64,000 bases of DNA, taken from positions 3,113,501 through 3,177,500 of the forward strand of contig OZ014425.1 of assembly GCA_963965975.1 (NCBI GenBank), given 5' to 3'. A program made the position numbers and the translations under genes. How positions within the stretch are numbered: position 1 is the stretch's first letter; each line of letters opens with the position of its first letter. The notes under the pieces were generated by a model that was not told the DNA's origin, did not search any database, and worked only from the letters and a program-made list of their open reading frames with translations. This DNA comes from Xestospongia bergquistia (lineage: Eukaryota; Porifera; Demospongiae; Haplosclerida; Petrosiidae). Shown here in pieces: positions 12,851 to 27,339 of this stretch.

Positions 12851-15800
12851 AACAGTCTAAACCTTCTAAAGTGTTCATCTTATTGACTTTAGAGCGTTAA
12901 TGCAAACTAACTTACTAAACTGTTAATAGCTGTTTATTTAGTTAGTGCCATAAAGTCCTTTAGACTGAGCAGTTTACTTTATAACTTCTCCCATTAGTCT
13001 AAACCTTCTAAAGTCTTTAACTTAAAGACTTTAGAGCGTTAATGCAAACTAACTTACTAAACTGTTAATAGCTGTTTATTTAGTTCGTGCCATAAAGTCG
13101 TTTAGACTGAACAGTTTAATTTATAAACGTCTCTCAATAGTCTAAACCTTCTAAAGTCTTTAACTTAAAGACTTCAGAGCGTTAATGCAAGCTAACTTAC
13201 TAAACTGTTAATAGCTGTTTATTTAATTAGTGCCATAAAGTCGTTTAGACTGAGCAGTTTACTTCATAAACTTCTCTCAATAGTCTAAACATTATAAAGT
13301 CTTTTACTTAAAGACTTTAGAGCGTTAATGCACACTAACTTACTAAGCTGTTAATAGCTGTTTAATTAGTTTGCGCAATAAAGTCCTTTAGACTGAGCAG
13401 TTTATTTTATAAACTTCTCTCAGTAGTCTAAACCTTCTAAGGTCTTCAAAGTAAAGACTTTAGAGCGTTAATGCAAACTAACTTACTAAACTGTTAATAT
13501 CTTTTTATTTCGTTAGTGCCATAAAGTCCTTTAGACTGAGCAGGTTACTTTATAACCTTCTCTCAATAGTCTAAACCTTCTAAAGTCTTTAGCTTTAAGA
13601 CTTTAGAGCGTTAATGCAAAGTAACTTACTAAACTGTTAATATCTTTTTATTTAGTTAGTGCCATAAAGTCCTTTAGACTGAGCAGTTTACTTTATAACC
13701 TTCTCTCAATAGTCTAAACCTTCTAAAGTCTTTAACTTAAAGACTTTAGAGCGTTAATGCAAACTAACTTACTAAACTGTTAATAGCTGTTTATTTAGTT
13801 AGTGCCATAAAGTCCTTTAGACTGCGCAGTTTACTATATAATCTTCTCTCATTACTCTAAACCTTCTTATGTCTTTAACTTAAAGACTTTAGAGCGTTAA
13901 TGCAAGCTAACTTACTAAACTGTTAATAGCTGTTTATTTAATTAGTGCCATAAAGTCGTTTAGACTGAGCAGTTTACTTTATAAATTTCTCTGAATAGTC
14001 TAAACATTATAAAGTCTTTTACTTAAAGTCTTTAACTTAAAGATTTTAGAGCGTTAATGCAAACTAACTTACTAAGCTGTTAATAGCTGTTTAATTAGTT
14101 TGCGCCATAAAGTCCTTTAGACTGAGCAGTTTATTTTATAAACTTCTCTCAATAGTCTAAACCTTTTAAGGTCTTTAACGTAGAGACTTTAGAGCGTTAA
14201 TGCAAACTAACTTACTAAACTGTTAATGTCTTTTTATTTAATTAATGCCATAAAGTTTTTTAACTGAGCAGTATACTTTATAACCTTCTCTCAATAGTCA
14301 ACACCTTCTAAGGCCTTTAACTTAAAGACTTTAGAACGTTAATGCAAACTAACTTTCTAAACTGTTAATAGCTGTTTATTTAGTTAGTGCCATAAAGTCC
14401 TTTAGATTGAGCAGTTTACTTTATAATCTTCTCTCATTACTCTAAACCTTCTAAAGTCTTTAACTTAAAGACTTTAAAGCGTTAATGCAAGCTAACTTAC
14501 TAAACTATTAATAGCTGTTTATTTAGTTAGTGCCATAAAGTCCTTTAGACTGAACAGTTTCCTTTATAAACTTTTCTCAATAGTCTAAACCTACTAAAGT
14601 GTTTAACTTAAAGACTTTATAGCGTTAATGCAAACTAACTTACTAAACTGTTAATAGCTGTTTATTTAGTTAGTGCCATAAAGTCCTTCAGACAGAGCAG
14701 TTTATTTTATAAACTTCTCTAAATAGTCTAAACCTTCTAAAGTCTTTAACTTAAAGACTTTAGAGCGTTAATGCAAACTAACTTACTAATCTGTTAATAT
14801 CTTTTTATATAGTTCGCGCCATAAAGTCCTTTAGACTGAGCAGTTTACTTTATAAACTTCTCTCAATAGTCTAAACCTTCTAAAGTCTTTAACTTAAAGA
14901 CTTTAGAGCGTTAATGCAAACTAACTTACTGAACTGTTAATAGCTGTATATTTAGTTAGTGCCATAAAGTCTTTTAGACTGAGCAGTTTACTTTATAAAC
15001 TTCTCTCAATAGTCTAAACCTTCTAAAGTCTTTAACTTAAAGACCTTAGAGCGTTAATCCAAACTAACTTACTAAACTGTTATTAGCTGTTCATTTAGTT
15101 AGTGCCATAAAGTCCTTTAGACTGAGCAGTTTACTTTATAAACTTCTCTCAATAGTCTAAACATTATAAAGTCTTTTACTTAAAGACTTTAGAGCATTAT
15201 TGCAAACTAACTTACTAAGCTGTTAATAGCTGTTTAATTAGTTTGCGCCATAAAGTCCTTTAGACTGAGCGGTTTATTTTGTAAACTTCTCTCAACAGCC
15301 TAAACCTTCTAAGGTCTTTAACGTAAAGACTTTAGAGCGTTAATGCTAACTACCTTACTAATCTGTTAATATCTTTTTATTTAGTTAGTGCCATAAAGTC
15401 CTTTAGACTGAGGAGTTTACTTTATAACCTTCTCTCAATAGTCTAAACCTTCTAAAGTCTTTAACTTAAAGACTTTAGAGCGTTAATGCAAACTAACTTA
15501 CTAAACTGTTAATAGCTGTTTATTTAGTTAGTGCCATAAAGTCTTTTAGACTGAGCAGTTTACTTTATAATCTTCTCTCATTACTCTAAACCTTCTTATG
15601 TCTTTAACTTAAAGACTTTAGAGCGTTAATGCAAGCTAACTTACTAATCTGTTAATAGGTGTTTATTTAGTTAGTGCCGTAAAGTCCTTTAGACTGAACA
15701 GTTTACTTTAAAAACTTTTGTCAATAGTCTAAACCTACTAATGTGTTTAACTTAAAGACTTTATAGCGTTAATGCAAACTAACTTACTAAACTGTTAATA

Positions 15801-18800
15801 GCTGTTTATTTAGTTAGTGCCATAAAGTCCTTCAGACTGAGCAGTTTATTTTATAAACTTCTCTAAATAGTCTAAACATTCTAAAGTCATTAACTTAAAG
15901 ACTTTAGAGCGTTAATGCAAACTAACTTACTAAACTGTTAATAGCTGTTTATTTAGTTAGTGCCATAAAGTCCTTTAGACTGAGCAGTTTACTTTATAAC
16001 TTCTCTCATTAGTCTAAACCTTCTAAAGTCTTTAACTTAAAAACTTTAGAGCATTAATGCAAACTAACTTACTAAACTGTTAATAGCTGTTTATTTAGTT
16101 CGTTCCAAAAAGTCGTTTAGACTGAGCAGTTTAATTTATAAACGTCTCTCAATAGTCTAAACCTTCTAAAGTCTTTAACTTAAAGCTTTTAGAGTGTTAA
16201 TGCAAGCTAACTTACTAAACTGTTAATAGCTGTTTATGTAATGAGTGCCATATAGTCGTTTAGACTGAGCAGTTTACTTTATAAACTTCTCTCAGTAGTC
16301 TAAACATTATAAAGTCTTTTACTTAAAGACTTTATATCGTTAATGCAAACTAACTTACTAAACTGTTAATATCTTTTTATTTAGTTCGTGCCATAAAGTC
16401 CTTTAGACTGAGCTGTTTACTTTATAACCTTCTCTCAATAGTCTCAACCTTCTAAGGTCTTTAACTTAAAGACTTTAGAGCGTTAATGCAAACTAACTTA
16501 CTAAACTGTTAATAGCTGTTTATTTAGTTAGTGCCATAAAGTCCTTTAGACTGAACAGTTTACTTTATAAACATTTCTCAATAGTCTAAACCTACTAAAG
16601 TGTTTAACTTAAAGACTTTAGAGCGTTAATGCAAACTAACTTACTAATCTGTTAATATCTCTTTATATAGTTCGTGCCATAAAGTCTTTTAGACTGAGCA
16701 GTTTACTTTATAAACTTCTCTCAATAGTCTAAACCTTCTAAAGTCTTTAACTTAAAGACTTTAGAGCGTTAATGCAAACTAACTTACTAAACTGTTAACA
16801 TCTGTTTATTTAGTTCATGCCATAGTGTCCTTTAAACTGAGCAGTTTACTTTATAAACTTCTCTCATTAGTCTAAACCTTCTAAAGTCTTTACCTTAAAG
16901 ATTTTAGAGCGTTAATGCATGCTAACTTACTAAACTGTTAATAGCTGTTTATTTTGTTTGTGCCATAAAGTCCTTTAGACTGAGCAGTTTACTTTATAAC
17001 ATCTCTCATTAGTCTAAACCTTCTAAAGTCTTTAACTTAAAGACTTTAGAGCGTTAGTGCAAACTAACTTACTAAACTGTTAATAGCTGTTTATTTAGTT
17101 CGTGCCATAAAGTCGTTTAGACTGAGCAGTTTAATTTATAAAAGTCTCACAATAGTCTACACCTTCTAAAGTCTTCAAATTAAAGACTTTAGAACGTTAA
17201 TGCAGACTAACTTACTAAACTGTTAATAGCTGTTTAATTAGTTTGCGCCATAAAGTCCTTTAGACTGAGCTGTTTATTTTATAAACTTCTCTCAATAGTC
17301 TAAACCTTCTAAGGGCTTTAACGTAAAGACTTTAGAGCGTTAATGCAAACTAACTTACTAAACTCTTAATATCTTTTTATTTAGTTAGTGCCATAAAGTC
17401 CTTTAGACTGAGCAGTTTACTTTATAACCTTCTCTCAATAGACTAAACCTTCTAAAGTCTTTAACTTAAAGACTTTAGAGCGTTAATGCAAACAAACTTA
17501 CTAAACTGTTAATAGCTGTTTATTTAGTTAGTGCCATAATGTCCTTTAGACTGAGCGGTTTACTTTATAATCTTTTCTCATTACTCTAAAGCTTCTAAAG
17601 TCTTTAACTTAAAGACTTTAGAGCGTTAATGCAAGTTAACTTACTAAACTGTTAATAGCTGTTTATTTAGTTAGTGCCATAAAGTCCTTTAGACTGAACA
17701 GTTTACTTTATAAACTTTCCTCAATAGTCTAAACCTACTAAAGTGTTTAACTTAAAGACTTCATAGCGTTAATGCAAACTAACTTACTAAACTGTTAATA
17801 GCTGTTTATTTAGTTAGTGCCATAAAGTCCTTCAGACAGAGCAGTTTATTTTATAAACATCTCTAAATAGTCTAAACCTTCTAAAGTCTTTAACTTAAAG
17901 ACTTTAGAGCGTTAATGCATACTAACTTACTAAACTGTTAATAGCTGTTTATATAGTTAGTGCCCAAAAGTGCTTTAGACTGAACAGTTTACTTTATAAA
18001 CTTCTGTCCATAGTCAAAACCTTCTAATGTCTTTAACTTAAAGACTTTAGAGAGTTAATGCAAACTAACTTACAAAACTCTCAATAGCTGTTTAGTTAGT
18101 ACCAAAAAGTCGTTTAGACTGAGCAGTTTACTTTATAAAATTCTCTAAGTATTTTAAACCAAATAAAGTCTTTGACTTGAAGACTTTAGAGCGTTAATGC
18201 AAACTAACTTACTAAATTGTTAGTAGCTGTTTATTTAGTTAGTGCCACGAAGTCCTTCAGACTGAGTAGTTTACTTTATAAACTTCTCTCAATAGTCTAA
18301 AACTTATAAACTCTTTAACTTAAAGAATTTATAGCGTAATAATGCAAACTAACTTACTAAACTGTGAATAGCTGTTTATGTAGTTAGTGCCATAAAGTCC
18401 TTTCGACTGAGCAGTTTACTTTATAAACTTCTCTCAATAGTCTAAACCTACTAAAGTCTTTAAAATAAAGGTTTTAGAGCGTTAATGCAAAATAACTTAT
18501 GAAACTGTTAATAGCTGTTTATTTAGTTAGTGCCATAAAGTCCTTTAGACTGAGCAGTTTACTTTAAAAACTTCTCGCAATAGTCTAAACATTCTAAAGT
18601 CTTTAACTTAAAGACTATAGAGCGTTAATGCAAAATATGTTACTAAACTGTTAATAGCTGTTTATTTAGTTAGTGCCATAAAGTCCTTTAGACTGAGCAG
18701 TTTACTTTATAAACTTCTCTGAATAGTCTAATGATTCTAAAGTCTTTAACTTAAAGACTTTAGAGCGTTAATGCAGACTAACTTACAAAAGTGTTAATAG

Positions 18801-21800
18801 CTGTTTATTTAGTTAGTGCCATAAAGTCCTATAGACTGTGCAGTTTACTTTATAAACTTCTCTCAATAGTCTAAACCTTCTAAAGTTTTAACTAAAAGAT
18901 TTTAGAGCGTTAATGCAAACTAACTTACTAAATTGTTAATAGCTGTTTATTTAGTTAGTGCCATAAAGTCCTTTAGACTGAGCAGTTTAGTTTATAAACT
19001 TCTCTCAATAGTCTAAACCTTCTAAAGTCTTTAACTTAAAGACTTTAGTGCGTTAATGCAAACTAACTTACTAAACTGTTAATAGCTCTTTATTTAGTTA
19101 GTGCCATAAAGTCCTTTAGACTGAGCAGTTTACTTTATAAAAATCTCTCAATAGTCTAAACATTCTGAAGTCTTTATCTTAAAGACTTCAGAGCGTTAAT
19201 GCAAATTAACTTACTAAACTGTTAATAGCTCTTTATTTAGTAAGTGCCATAAAGTCCTTCAGACTAAGCAGTTTACTTTATAATCTTCTTTCAATAGTCT
19301 AAACCTTCTAAAGTCTTTAACTTAAAGACTTCAGAGCGTTAATGCAAACTAACTTACTAAACTGTTAATAGCTGTTTATTTAGTTAGTGCCATAAAGACC
19401 TTTAGACTGAGCAGTTTACTTATAAACTTCTCTCAATAGCCTAAACCTTCTAAAGTCTTTAAATTAAAGACATTATAGCGTTAGTGCAAACTAACTTACT
19501 AAATTGTTAATAGCTGTTTATTTAGTTAGTGCCATAAAGTCCTTTAGACAGAGCAGTTTACTTTATAAAATTCTCTCAACAGTCTAAACCTTCTAAAGTC
19601 TTTAACTTAAAGACTTTAGAGTGTTAATGCAGACTAACTTAATAAACTGTTAATAGCTGGTTATTTAGTTACTGCCATAAAGTCCTATAGACTGAGCAGT
19701 TTACTTTATTAACTTCTCTCAATAGTCTAAACCTTCTAAAGTCTTTATCTTAGAGACTTTAGAGCGTTAATGCAAACTAACTTAATAAACTGTTAATAGC
19801 TGTTTATTTAGTTAGTGCCATAAAGTCCTTTAGACTGAGCAGTTTACTTAATAAATTATCTCAATAGTCTAAACCTTCTAAAGTCTTTAACTTAAAGACT
19901 TTAGAGCGTTAATGCAAACAAACTTACTAAACTATTGATAGGTGTTTATTTAGTTAGTGCCATAAAGTCCTATAGACTGAGCAGTTTACTTTATAAAAAT
20001 CTCTGAATAGTCTAAACCTTCTAAAGTCTTCAACGTAAAGACTTTAGAGCGTTAATGCAAACTAACTTACTAGACTGTTAATAGCTGTTTATTTAGTTAG
20101 TGCCATAAAGTCCTTTAGACTGAGCAGTTTACTTTATGAACTTCTCTCAACAGTCTAAACCTTCTAAAGTCTTAACCTAAAGACAGTACAGCGTTAATGC
20201 TAGCTAACTTACTAAACTGTTAATAGTTGTTTATTTAGTTAGTGCCATAAGTCTTGTATACTGAGCAGATTATTTTATAAAATACTCTCCATAGTCTAAA
20301 CATTCTAAAGTCTCTAACTTAAAGACTTTAGAGAGTTAATGCAAACTAACTTACTAAACTGTTAATAGCTGTTTATTTACTTAGTGCCATAAAGTCGTTT
20401 AGACTGAGCAGTTTACTTTATAAACATCTCTCAATAGTCTAATCCTTCTAATGTCTATAACTTAAAGACTTTAGAGCGTTAATGCAAACTAACTTACTAA
20501 ACTGTTAATAGCTGTTTATTTAGTTAGTGCCATAAAGTCCTTTAGACGGAGCAGTTTACTTTATAAACTTCTCTCAATAGTCTAAACCTTGTAAAGTCTT
20601 TATCTTAAAGACTTTAGTGCGTTAATGTAAACTAACTTACTAAACTGTTAATAGCTGTTTATTTAGTTTGTGCCATAAAGTCCTTTAGACTGAGCAGTTT
20701 ATTTTATAAACTTCTCTCAATAGTCTAACCCTTCTAAAGTCTTTAACTTAAAGTCTTTAGAGCGTTAATGCAAACTAACTCACTAAACTGTTAAGAGCTG
20801 TTTCTTTACTTAGTGCCATAAAGTCCTTTAGACTGAGCAGTTTACTTTATAAACTTCTCTCATTAGTCTAAACCTTCTAAAGTCTTTAACTTAAAGACTT
20901 TAGAGCGTTAATGCAAACTAACTTACTAAACTGTTAATGGCTGCTTCTTTACTTTGTGCCATAGCCTCCTTTAGACTTAGCAGTTTACTTTATAAAAACT
21001 CTCAATAGTCTAAACCTTCTGAAGTCTTTAACTTAAAGACTTTAGAGCGTTAATGCAAACTAACTTACTAAACTGTTAATAGCTGTTTATTTAGTTAGTG
21101 CCATAAAGTCCTTTAGACTGAGCATTTTACTTTATAAACTTCTCTCAATAGTCTAAATTTTCTAAAGTCTTTAACTTAAAGACTTTAGAGCGTTAATGCA
21201 AACTAACTTATTAAACTGTTAATAGGTGTTTATTTAGTTAGTGCCATAAAGTCCTGTAGACTGAGCAGTTTATTTTACAAACTTCTCTCAATAGTCTAAA
21301 CCTTCTAAAGTCTCTAACTTAAAGACTTTTGAGCGTTAATGCAAACAAACTTACTAAACTGTTAATAGCTGTTTATTTACTTAGTGCCATAAAGTCCTTT
21401 AGACTGAGCAGTTTACTTTATAAACTTCTCTCAAAGGTCTAAACCTTCTAAAGTCTTTAACTTAAAGACTTTAGAGAGTTAATGGAAAATAACTTACTAA
21501 ACTGTTAATAGCTGTTTATTTAGTTAGTGCCATAAAGTCCTGTAGACTGAGCAGTTTATTTTATAAAGTTCTCTCAATAGTCTAAAATTTCTAAAGTCTC
21601 TAACTTAAAGACTTTAGAGTGTTAATGCAAACTAACTTACTAAACTGTTAATAGCCTTTTATTTACTTAGTGCCATAAAGTCCTTTAGACTGAGCAGTTT
21701 ACTTTATTAACTTCTCTCAATAGTCTAAACCTTCTAAAGTCTTTATCTTGAAGACTTTAGAGCGTTAATGCAAACTAACTTACTAAACTGTTAATAGCTG

Positions 21801-22740
21801 TTTATTTAGTTAGTGCCATAAAGTCCTTTAGACTGATCAGTTTACTTTATAAACTTCTCTCAATAGTCTAAACCTTCTAAAGTCTTTAACTTAAAGACTT
21901 TAGAGCGTTAATGCAAACAAAGTCACTAAACTATTAATAGCTGTTTATTTAGTTAGTGCGATAAAGTCCTGTAGTCTGAGCAGTTTATTTTATAAACTTC
22001 TCTCAATAGTCTAAACCTTCTAAATTCTCTAACTTAAAGACTTTAGAGCGCTTATGCAAACTAACTTACTAAACTGTTAATAGCTGTTTATTTACTTAGT
22101 GCCATAAAGTTCTTTAGACTGAGCAGTTTACTTTATAACCTTCTCTCAATAGTCTAAACCTACTAAAGTCTTTAACTTAAAGACTTTAGAGCGTTAATTC
22201 AAAGTAACTTACTAAACTGTTAATAGCTGTTTATTTACTTAGTGCCATAAAGTCCTTTAGACTGAGCAGTTTACTTTATAAACTTCTCTCAATAGTCTAA
22301 ACCTACTAAAGTCTTTATTTTAAAGACTTTAGAGCGTTAATGCAAACTAACTTACTAAACTGTGAAAAGCTGTTAATTTACCTAGTGCCATAAAATCCTT
22401 TAGACTGAGCAGTACTTTATAAACTTCTCTCAATAGTCTAAAGCTTCTGAAGTGTTTAACTTAAAGACTTTATAGCGTTAATGCAAACAAACATACTAAC
22501 CTGTTAACTGCTGTTTACTTAGTTAGTGCCATAAAGTCCTTTAGACTGAGCAGTTTATTTTATAAACTTCTCTCAATAGTCTAAACCTTCTAAATTCTTT
22601 ATCTTAAAGACTTTAGAGCATTAATGCAAACTATCTTACTAAACTGTTAATAGCTGTTTATTTAGTTGGTGCCATAAAGTCCTTTAGACTAAGCAGTTTA
22701 CTTTATAAACCTCTCTCAATAGTCTAAACCTTCTAAAGTC

Positions 22741-24900
22741 TTTAGTTTAAAGACTTTAGAGCGTTAATTCCAACTAACTTACTAAAGAGTTAATAGCTGT
22801 TTATTTAGTTAGTGCCATAAAGTCCTTTAGACTGAGCAGTTTACTTTATAAACTTCTCTCAATAGTCTAAACCTTCTTAAGTCTTTAACTTAAAGACTTT
22901 AGAGCGTTAATGCAAACAAACATACTAAATTGTTAATAGCTGTTTATTTAATTAGTGCCATAAAGTCCTTTAGACTGAACAGTTTACTTTATAACCTTCT
23001 CTCAATAGTCTAAGCCTACTAAAGTCTTTATCTTAAAGACTTTAGAGCGTTAATTCAAAGTAACTTACTAAACTGTTAATAGCTGTTTATTTAGTTAGGG
23101 CCGTAAAGTCCTATAGACTGAGCAGTTTACTTTATAAAATTCTCTCAATAGTCTAAATTTTCTAAAGTCTTTAACTTAAAGACTTTAGAGCGTTAATGCA
23201 AACAAACTTACTAAACTGTTAATAGCTGTTTATTTAGTTAGTGCCATAAAGTCCTGTAGACTGAGCAGTTTATTTTATGAACTTCTCTCAATATTCTAAA
23301 CCTTCTAAAGTCTCTAACTTAAAGACTTTTGAGCGTTAATGCAAACTAACTTACTAAACTGTTAATAGCTGTTTATTTAGTTAGTGCCATAAAGTCCTTT
23401 AGACTGAGCAGTTTACTTTATAAACGTCTCTCAATGGTCTAAACCTTCTAAAGTCTTTAACTTAAAGACTTTAGAGCGTTAATGCAAACTAACTTACTAA
23501 ACTGTTAATAGCTGTTTATTTAGTTAGTGCCATAAAGTCCTGTAGACTGAGCAGTATATTTTATAAAGTTCCCTCAATAGTCTAAACCTTCTAAAGTCTT
23601 TAGTTTAAAGACTTTAGAGCGTTAATTCAAACTAACTTACTAAAGAGTTAATAGGTGTTTATTTAGTTAGTGCCATAAAGTCCTTTAGACTGAGCAGTTT
23701 ACTTTATAAACTTCTCTCAATAGTCTAAACCTTCTTAAGTCTTTAACTTAAAGACTTTAGAGCGTTAATGCAAACAAACATACTAAATTGTTAATAGCTG
23801 TTTATTTAATTAGTGCCATAAAGTCCTTTAGACTGAACAGTTTACTTTATAACCTTCTCTCAATAGTCTAAGCCTACTAAACTCTTTATCTTAAAGACTT
23901 TAGAGCGTTAATTCAAAGTAACTTACTAAACTGTTAATAGCTGTTTATTTAGCTAGTGCCGTAAAGTCCTATAGACTGAGCAGTTTACTTTATAAAATTC
24001 TCTCAATAGTCTAAATTTTCTAAAGTCTTTAACTTAAAGACTTTAGAGCGTTAATGCAAACTAACTTACTAAACTGTTAATAGCTGTTTATTTAGTTAGT
24101 GCCATAAAGTCCTGTAGACTGAGCAGTTTATTTTATAAACTTCTCTCAATAGTCTAAACCTTCTAAAGTCTCTAACTTAAAGACTTTTGAGCGTTAATGC
24201 AAACTAACTTACTAAACTGTTAATAGCTGTTTATTTAGTTAGTGCCATAAAGTCCTTTAGACTGAGCAGTTTACTTTATAAACTTCTCTCAATGGTCTAA
24301 ACCTTCTCAAGTCTTTAACTTAAAGACCTTAGAGCGTTAATGCAAACTAACTTACTAAACTGTTAATAGCTGTTTATTTAGTTAGTGCCATAAAATCCTT
24401 TAGACTGAGCAGTTTACTTTATAAAATCTCTCAATAGTCTAAAGCTTCTAAAGTGTTTAACTTAAAGACTTTAGAGCGTTAATGCAAACAAACATTCTAA
24501 CCTGTTAATTGCTGTTTACTTAGTTAGTGCCATAAAGTCCTTTAGACTGAGCAGTTTATTTTATAAACTTCTCTCAGTAGTCAAAACCTTCTAAAGTCTT
24601 TAACTTAAAGACTTTAGAGCGTTAATGCAAACTAACTTACTAAACTGTTAATAGCTGTTTATTTAGTTAGTGCCATAAAGTCCTTTAGACTGAGCAGTTT
24701 ACTTTATAAACATCTCTCAATAGTCTAAACCTTCTAAAGTCTTTAGTTTAAAGACTTTAGAGCGTTAATTCAAACTAACTTACTAAAGTGTTAATAGCTG
24801 TTTATTTATTTAGTGCCATAAAGTCCTTTAGACTGAGCAGTTTACTTTATAAACTTCTCTCAATAGTCTAAACCTTGTTAAGTCTTTAACTTAAAGACTT
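22741..24900. repeat. Nested higher-order duplications in the satellite, 6 and 8 monomers
   Basis: The variant TTTAGTTTAAAGAC occurs at 22741, 23599 and 24742, with offsets of 858 bp (6 monomers) and 1143 bp (8 monomers minus 1 bp). It is followed each time by related variants such as AAAGAGTTAATAG or AAAGTGTTAATAG. An overlapping pair, CTAAAGCTTCT at 22439 and 24439, is about 14 monomers apart. A further 8-monomer pair with private variants lies at 7621 and 8763. Confidence 0.8.
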
Positions 24901-26998
24901 TAGAGCGTTAATGCAAACTAACACACTAAATTGTTAATAGCTGTTTATTGAATTACTGCCATAAAGTCCTTTAGACTGAACAGTTTACTTTATAACCTTC
25001 TCTCAATAGTCTAAACCTACTAAAGTCTTTAACTTAAAGACTTTAGAGCGTTAATTCAAAGTAACTTACTAAACTGTTAATAGCTGTTTATTTAGTTAGT
25101 GCCGTAAAGTCCTATAGACTGAGCAGTTTACTTTATAAAATTCTCTCCATTGTCTAAACCTACTAAAGTCTTTATTTTAAAGACTTTAGAGCATTAATGT
25201 AAACTAACTTACTAAACTGTTATTAGCTATTTATTTTGTTAGTGCCATAAAGTCCTATGGACTGAGCAGTTTACTTTATAAAAAACTCTCAAGAGTCTAA
25301 ACATTCTTAAGTCTTAAACTTGAAGACTTTGGAGCGTTAATGCAAAGTAACTCACTAAACTGTTAATAGCTGTTTATTTAGTTAGTGCAATAAAGTCCTT
25401 TAGTCCGAGCAGTTACTTTATAAACTTCTCTCATTAGTCTAAACCTTCTAATGTCTTTAACTTAAAGACTTTAGAGCGTTAATGCAAACTAACTTACTAA
25501 ACTGTTAATAGCTCTTTATTTAGTTAGTGCCATAAGGTCCTTTAAACTGAGCTTTTTATTTTATAAACTTCTCTCAATAGTCTAAGCCGTCTAAAGTCTT
25601 TAACATAAAGACTTAAAGCGTTGTTGCAGACTAACTTACTAAACTGTTAATAGCTGTTTATTTAGTTAGTGCCATAAAGTCCTTTCGATTGAGCAGTTTA
25701 CTTTATAAACTTCTCTCAATAGTCTAAACCTTCTAAAGTCTTTAACTTAAAGACTTTAGAGCGTTAATGCAAACTAACTTACTAAATTGTTAATAGCTGT
25801 TTATTTAATTAGTGCCATTAAAAGTCCTTTAGACTGAAAAGTTTACTTTATACACTTCTCTCAATAGTCTAAACCTTCTAAAGTCTTTAACTTAAAGACT
25901 TTAGAGCGTTAATTCAAAGTAACTTACTAAACTGTTAATAGCTGTTTATTTAGTTAGTGCTGTAAAGTCCTTTAGACTGAGCAGTTTACTTTATAAACTT
26001 CTCTCCATAGTCTAAACCTACTAATGTCTTTATTTTAAAGACTTTAGAGCGTTAATGCAAACTACTTACTAAACTGTGAAATGCTGTTAATTTACTTAGT
26101 GCCATAAAGTCCTTTAGACTGAGAAGTTTACGTTATAAAATTCTCTCAATAGTCTAAACCTTCTAAAGTCGTTAACTTAAAGAGTTTAGAGCGTTAATGC
26201 AAACTAACTTACTAAGCTGTTAATAGCTGTTTATTTTGTTAGTGCCATAATGTCCTATGGACTGAGCAATTTACTTTATAAAAATCTCTCAACAGTCTAA
26301 ACATTCTAAAGTCTTAAACTTAAAGACTTTAGAGCGTTAATGCAAAGTAACTTACTAAACTGTTAATAGCTGTTTATTTAGTTAGTGCCATAAAGTCCTT
26401 TAAACCGAGCAGTTTACCTTATAAACTTCTCTCATTAGTCTAAACCTTCTAATGTCTTTAACTTAAAGACTTTAGAGCGTTAATGCAAACTAACTTACTA
26501 AACTGTTAATAGCTGTTTATTTAGTTAGTGCCATAATGTCCTTTAGACTGAGCAGTTTATTTTATAAACTTCTCTCAATAGTCTAAACCTTCTAAAGTCT
26601 TTAACTTAAAGACTTTAGAGCGTTAATGCAAACTAACTTACTAAACTGTTAATAGCTGTTTATTTAGTTAGTGCCATAAAGTCCTGTAGACTGAGCAGTT
26701 TATTTTATAAACTTCTCTCAATAGTCTAAACCTTCAAATGTCTCTAACTTAAAGACTTTAGAGGGTTAATGCAAACTAACTTACTAAACTGTTAATAGCT
26801 GTTTATTTACTTAGTGCCATAAAGTCCTTTAGACTGAGCAGTTTACTTTAAAAACTTCTCTCAATAGTCTAAACCGTCTAAAGTCTTTAACTTAAAGACT
26901 TTAGAGCGTTAATGTAAACTAACTTACTAAACTGTTTATAGCTGTTTATTTAGTTAGTGCCATAAAGTCCTATTGACTGAGCAGTTTACTTTATAAAC

Positions 26999-27010
26999 TT
27001 CTCTCAATAG
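26999..27010. repeat. Target-site duplication, left copy
   Basis: TTCTCTCAATAG ends the satellite on the left of the retroelement and is repeated exactly at 28981-28992 on the right. The satellite phase continues across the insertion with this 12-bp duplication only. Confidence 0.9.
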
Positions 27011-27039
27011 TTGGGAGTTTATTTATCACGTTATTCATG

Positions 27040-27097
27040 TTTTTAAGAAAAAGATTATTTGAGCTTTATGAACGTGATAGAAATATATTCTGAAAAA
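27040..27097. repeat. Terminal inverted repeat of the Penelope-like element, left arm
   Basis: 58 bases starting TTTTTAAGAAAAAGATTATT match the reverse complement of 28923-28980 at 55 of 58 positions. A short additional dyad lies at the tip (ATCACGTTATTCAT near 27025 against ATGAACGTGAT near 27069). The last 29 bases of the element, 27011-27039, lie outside the repeat. Confidence 0.93.
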
Positions 27098-27099
27098 AG

Positions 27100-27136
27100 T
27101 ACAGAACGTTTCGGCCAAAGGCCTTCATCAGCTGTA
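27100..27136 (-). ncRNA. Hammerhead ribozyme motif with minimal stem III
   Basis: On the minus strand the order is UACAG, CUGAUGA, AGGCC-UUU-GGCC, GAAA, CGUU, CUGUA. UACAG and CUGUA pair as stem I (5 bp), GGCC/GGCC as stem II, and CUGAUGA and GAAA are the invariant core boxes. Stem III is only the A-C/G-U of ACGU with no loop. This is the form reported for Penelope-like elements, thought to act as a dimer because ACGU is self-complementary. Cleavage would fall after the GUU triplet, between 27105 and 27104. The motif lies about 200 bp downstream of the RT stop. All bases are seen directly; activity is inferred from the family. Confidence 0.88.
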
Positions 27137-27339
27137 TGAAACTAGGCAAAAAAAGTCACGCTATTTATAGCAATTCATGATTGTTTACAGTTAGTAATTG
27201 GGCTATGAGGTGAAAGGTTGTCCCAGAAGGCTAAAAAGAGACGCTAATTTGTTCCGTGTGGAAGGTGAGAAACAACATCTTGGACCATAGAGCTCAAAAC
27301 AGACGCGAAGTAGTTAATTGTTGTGGGCGTGGCTAATGA

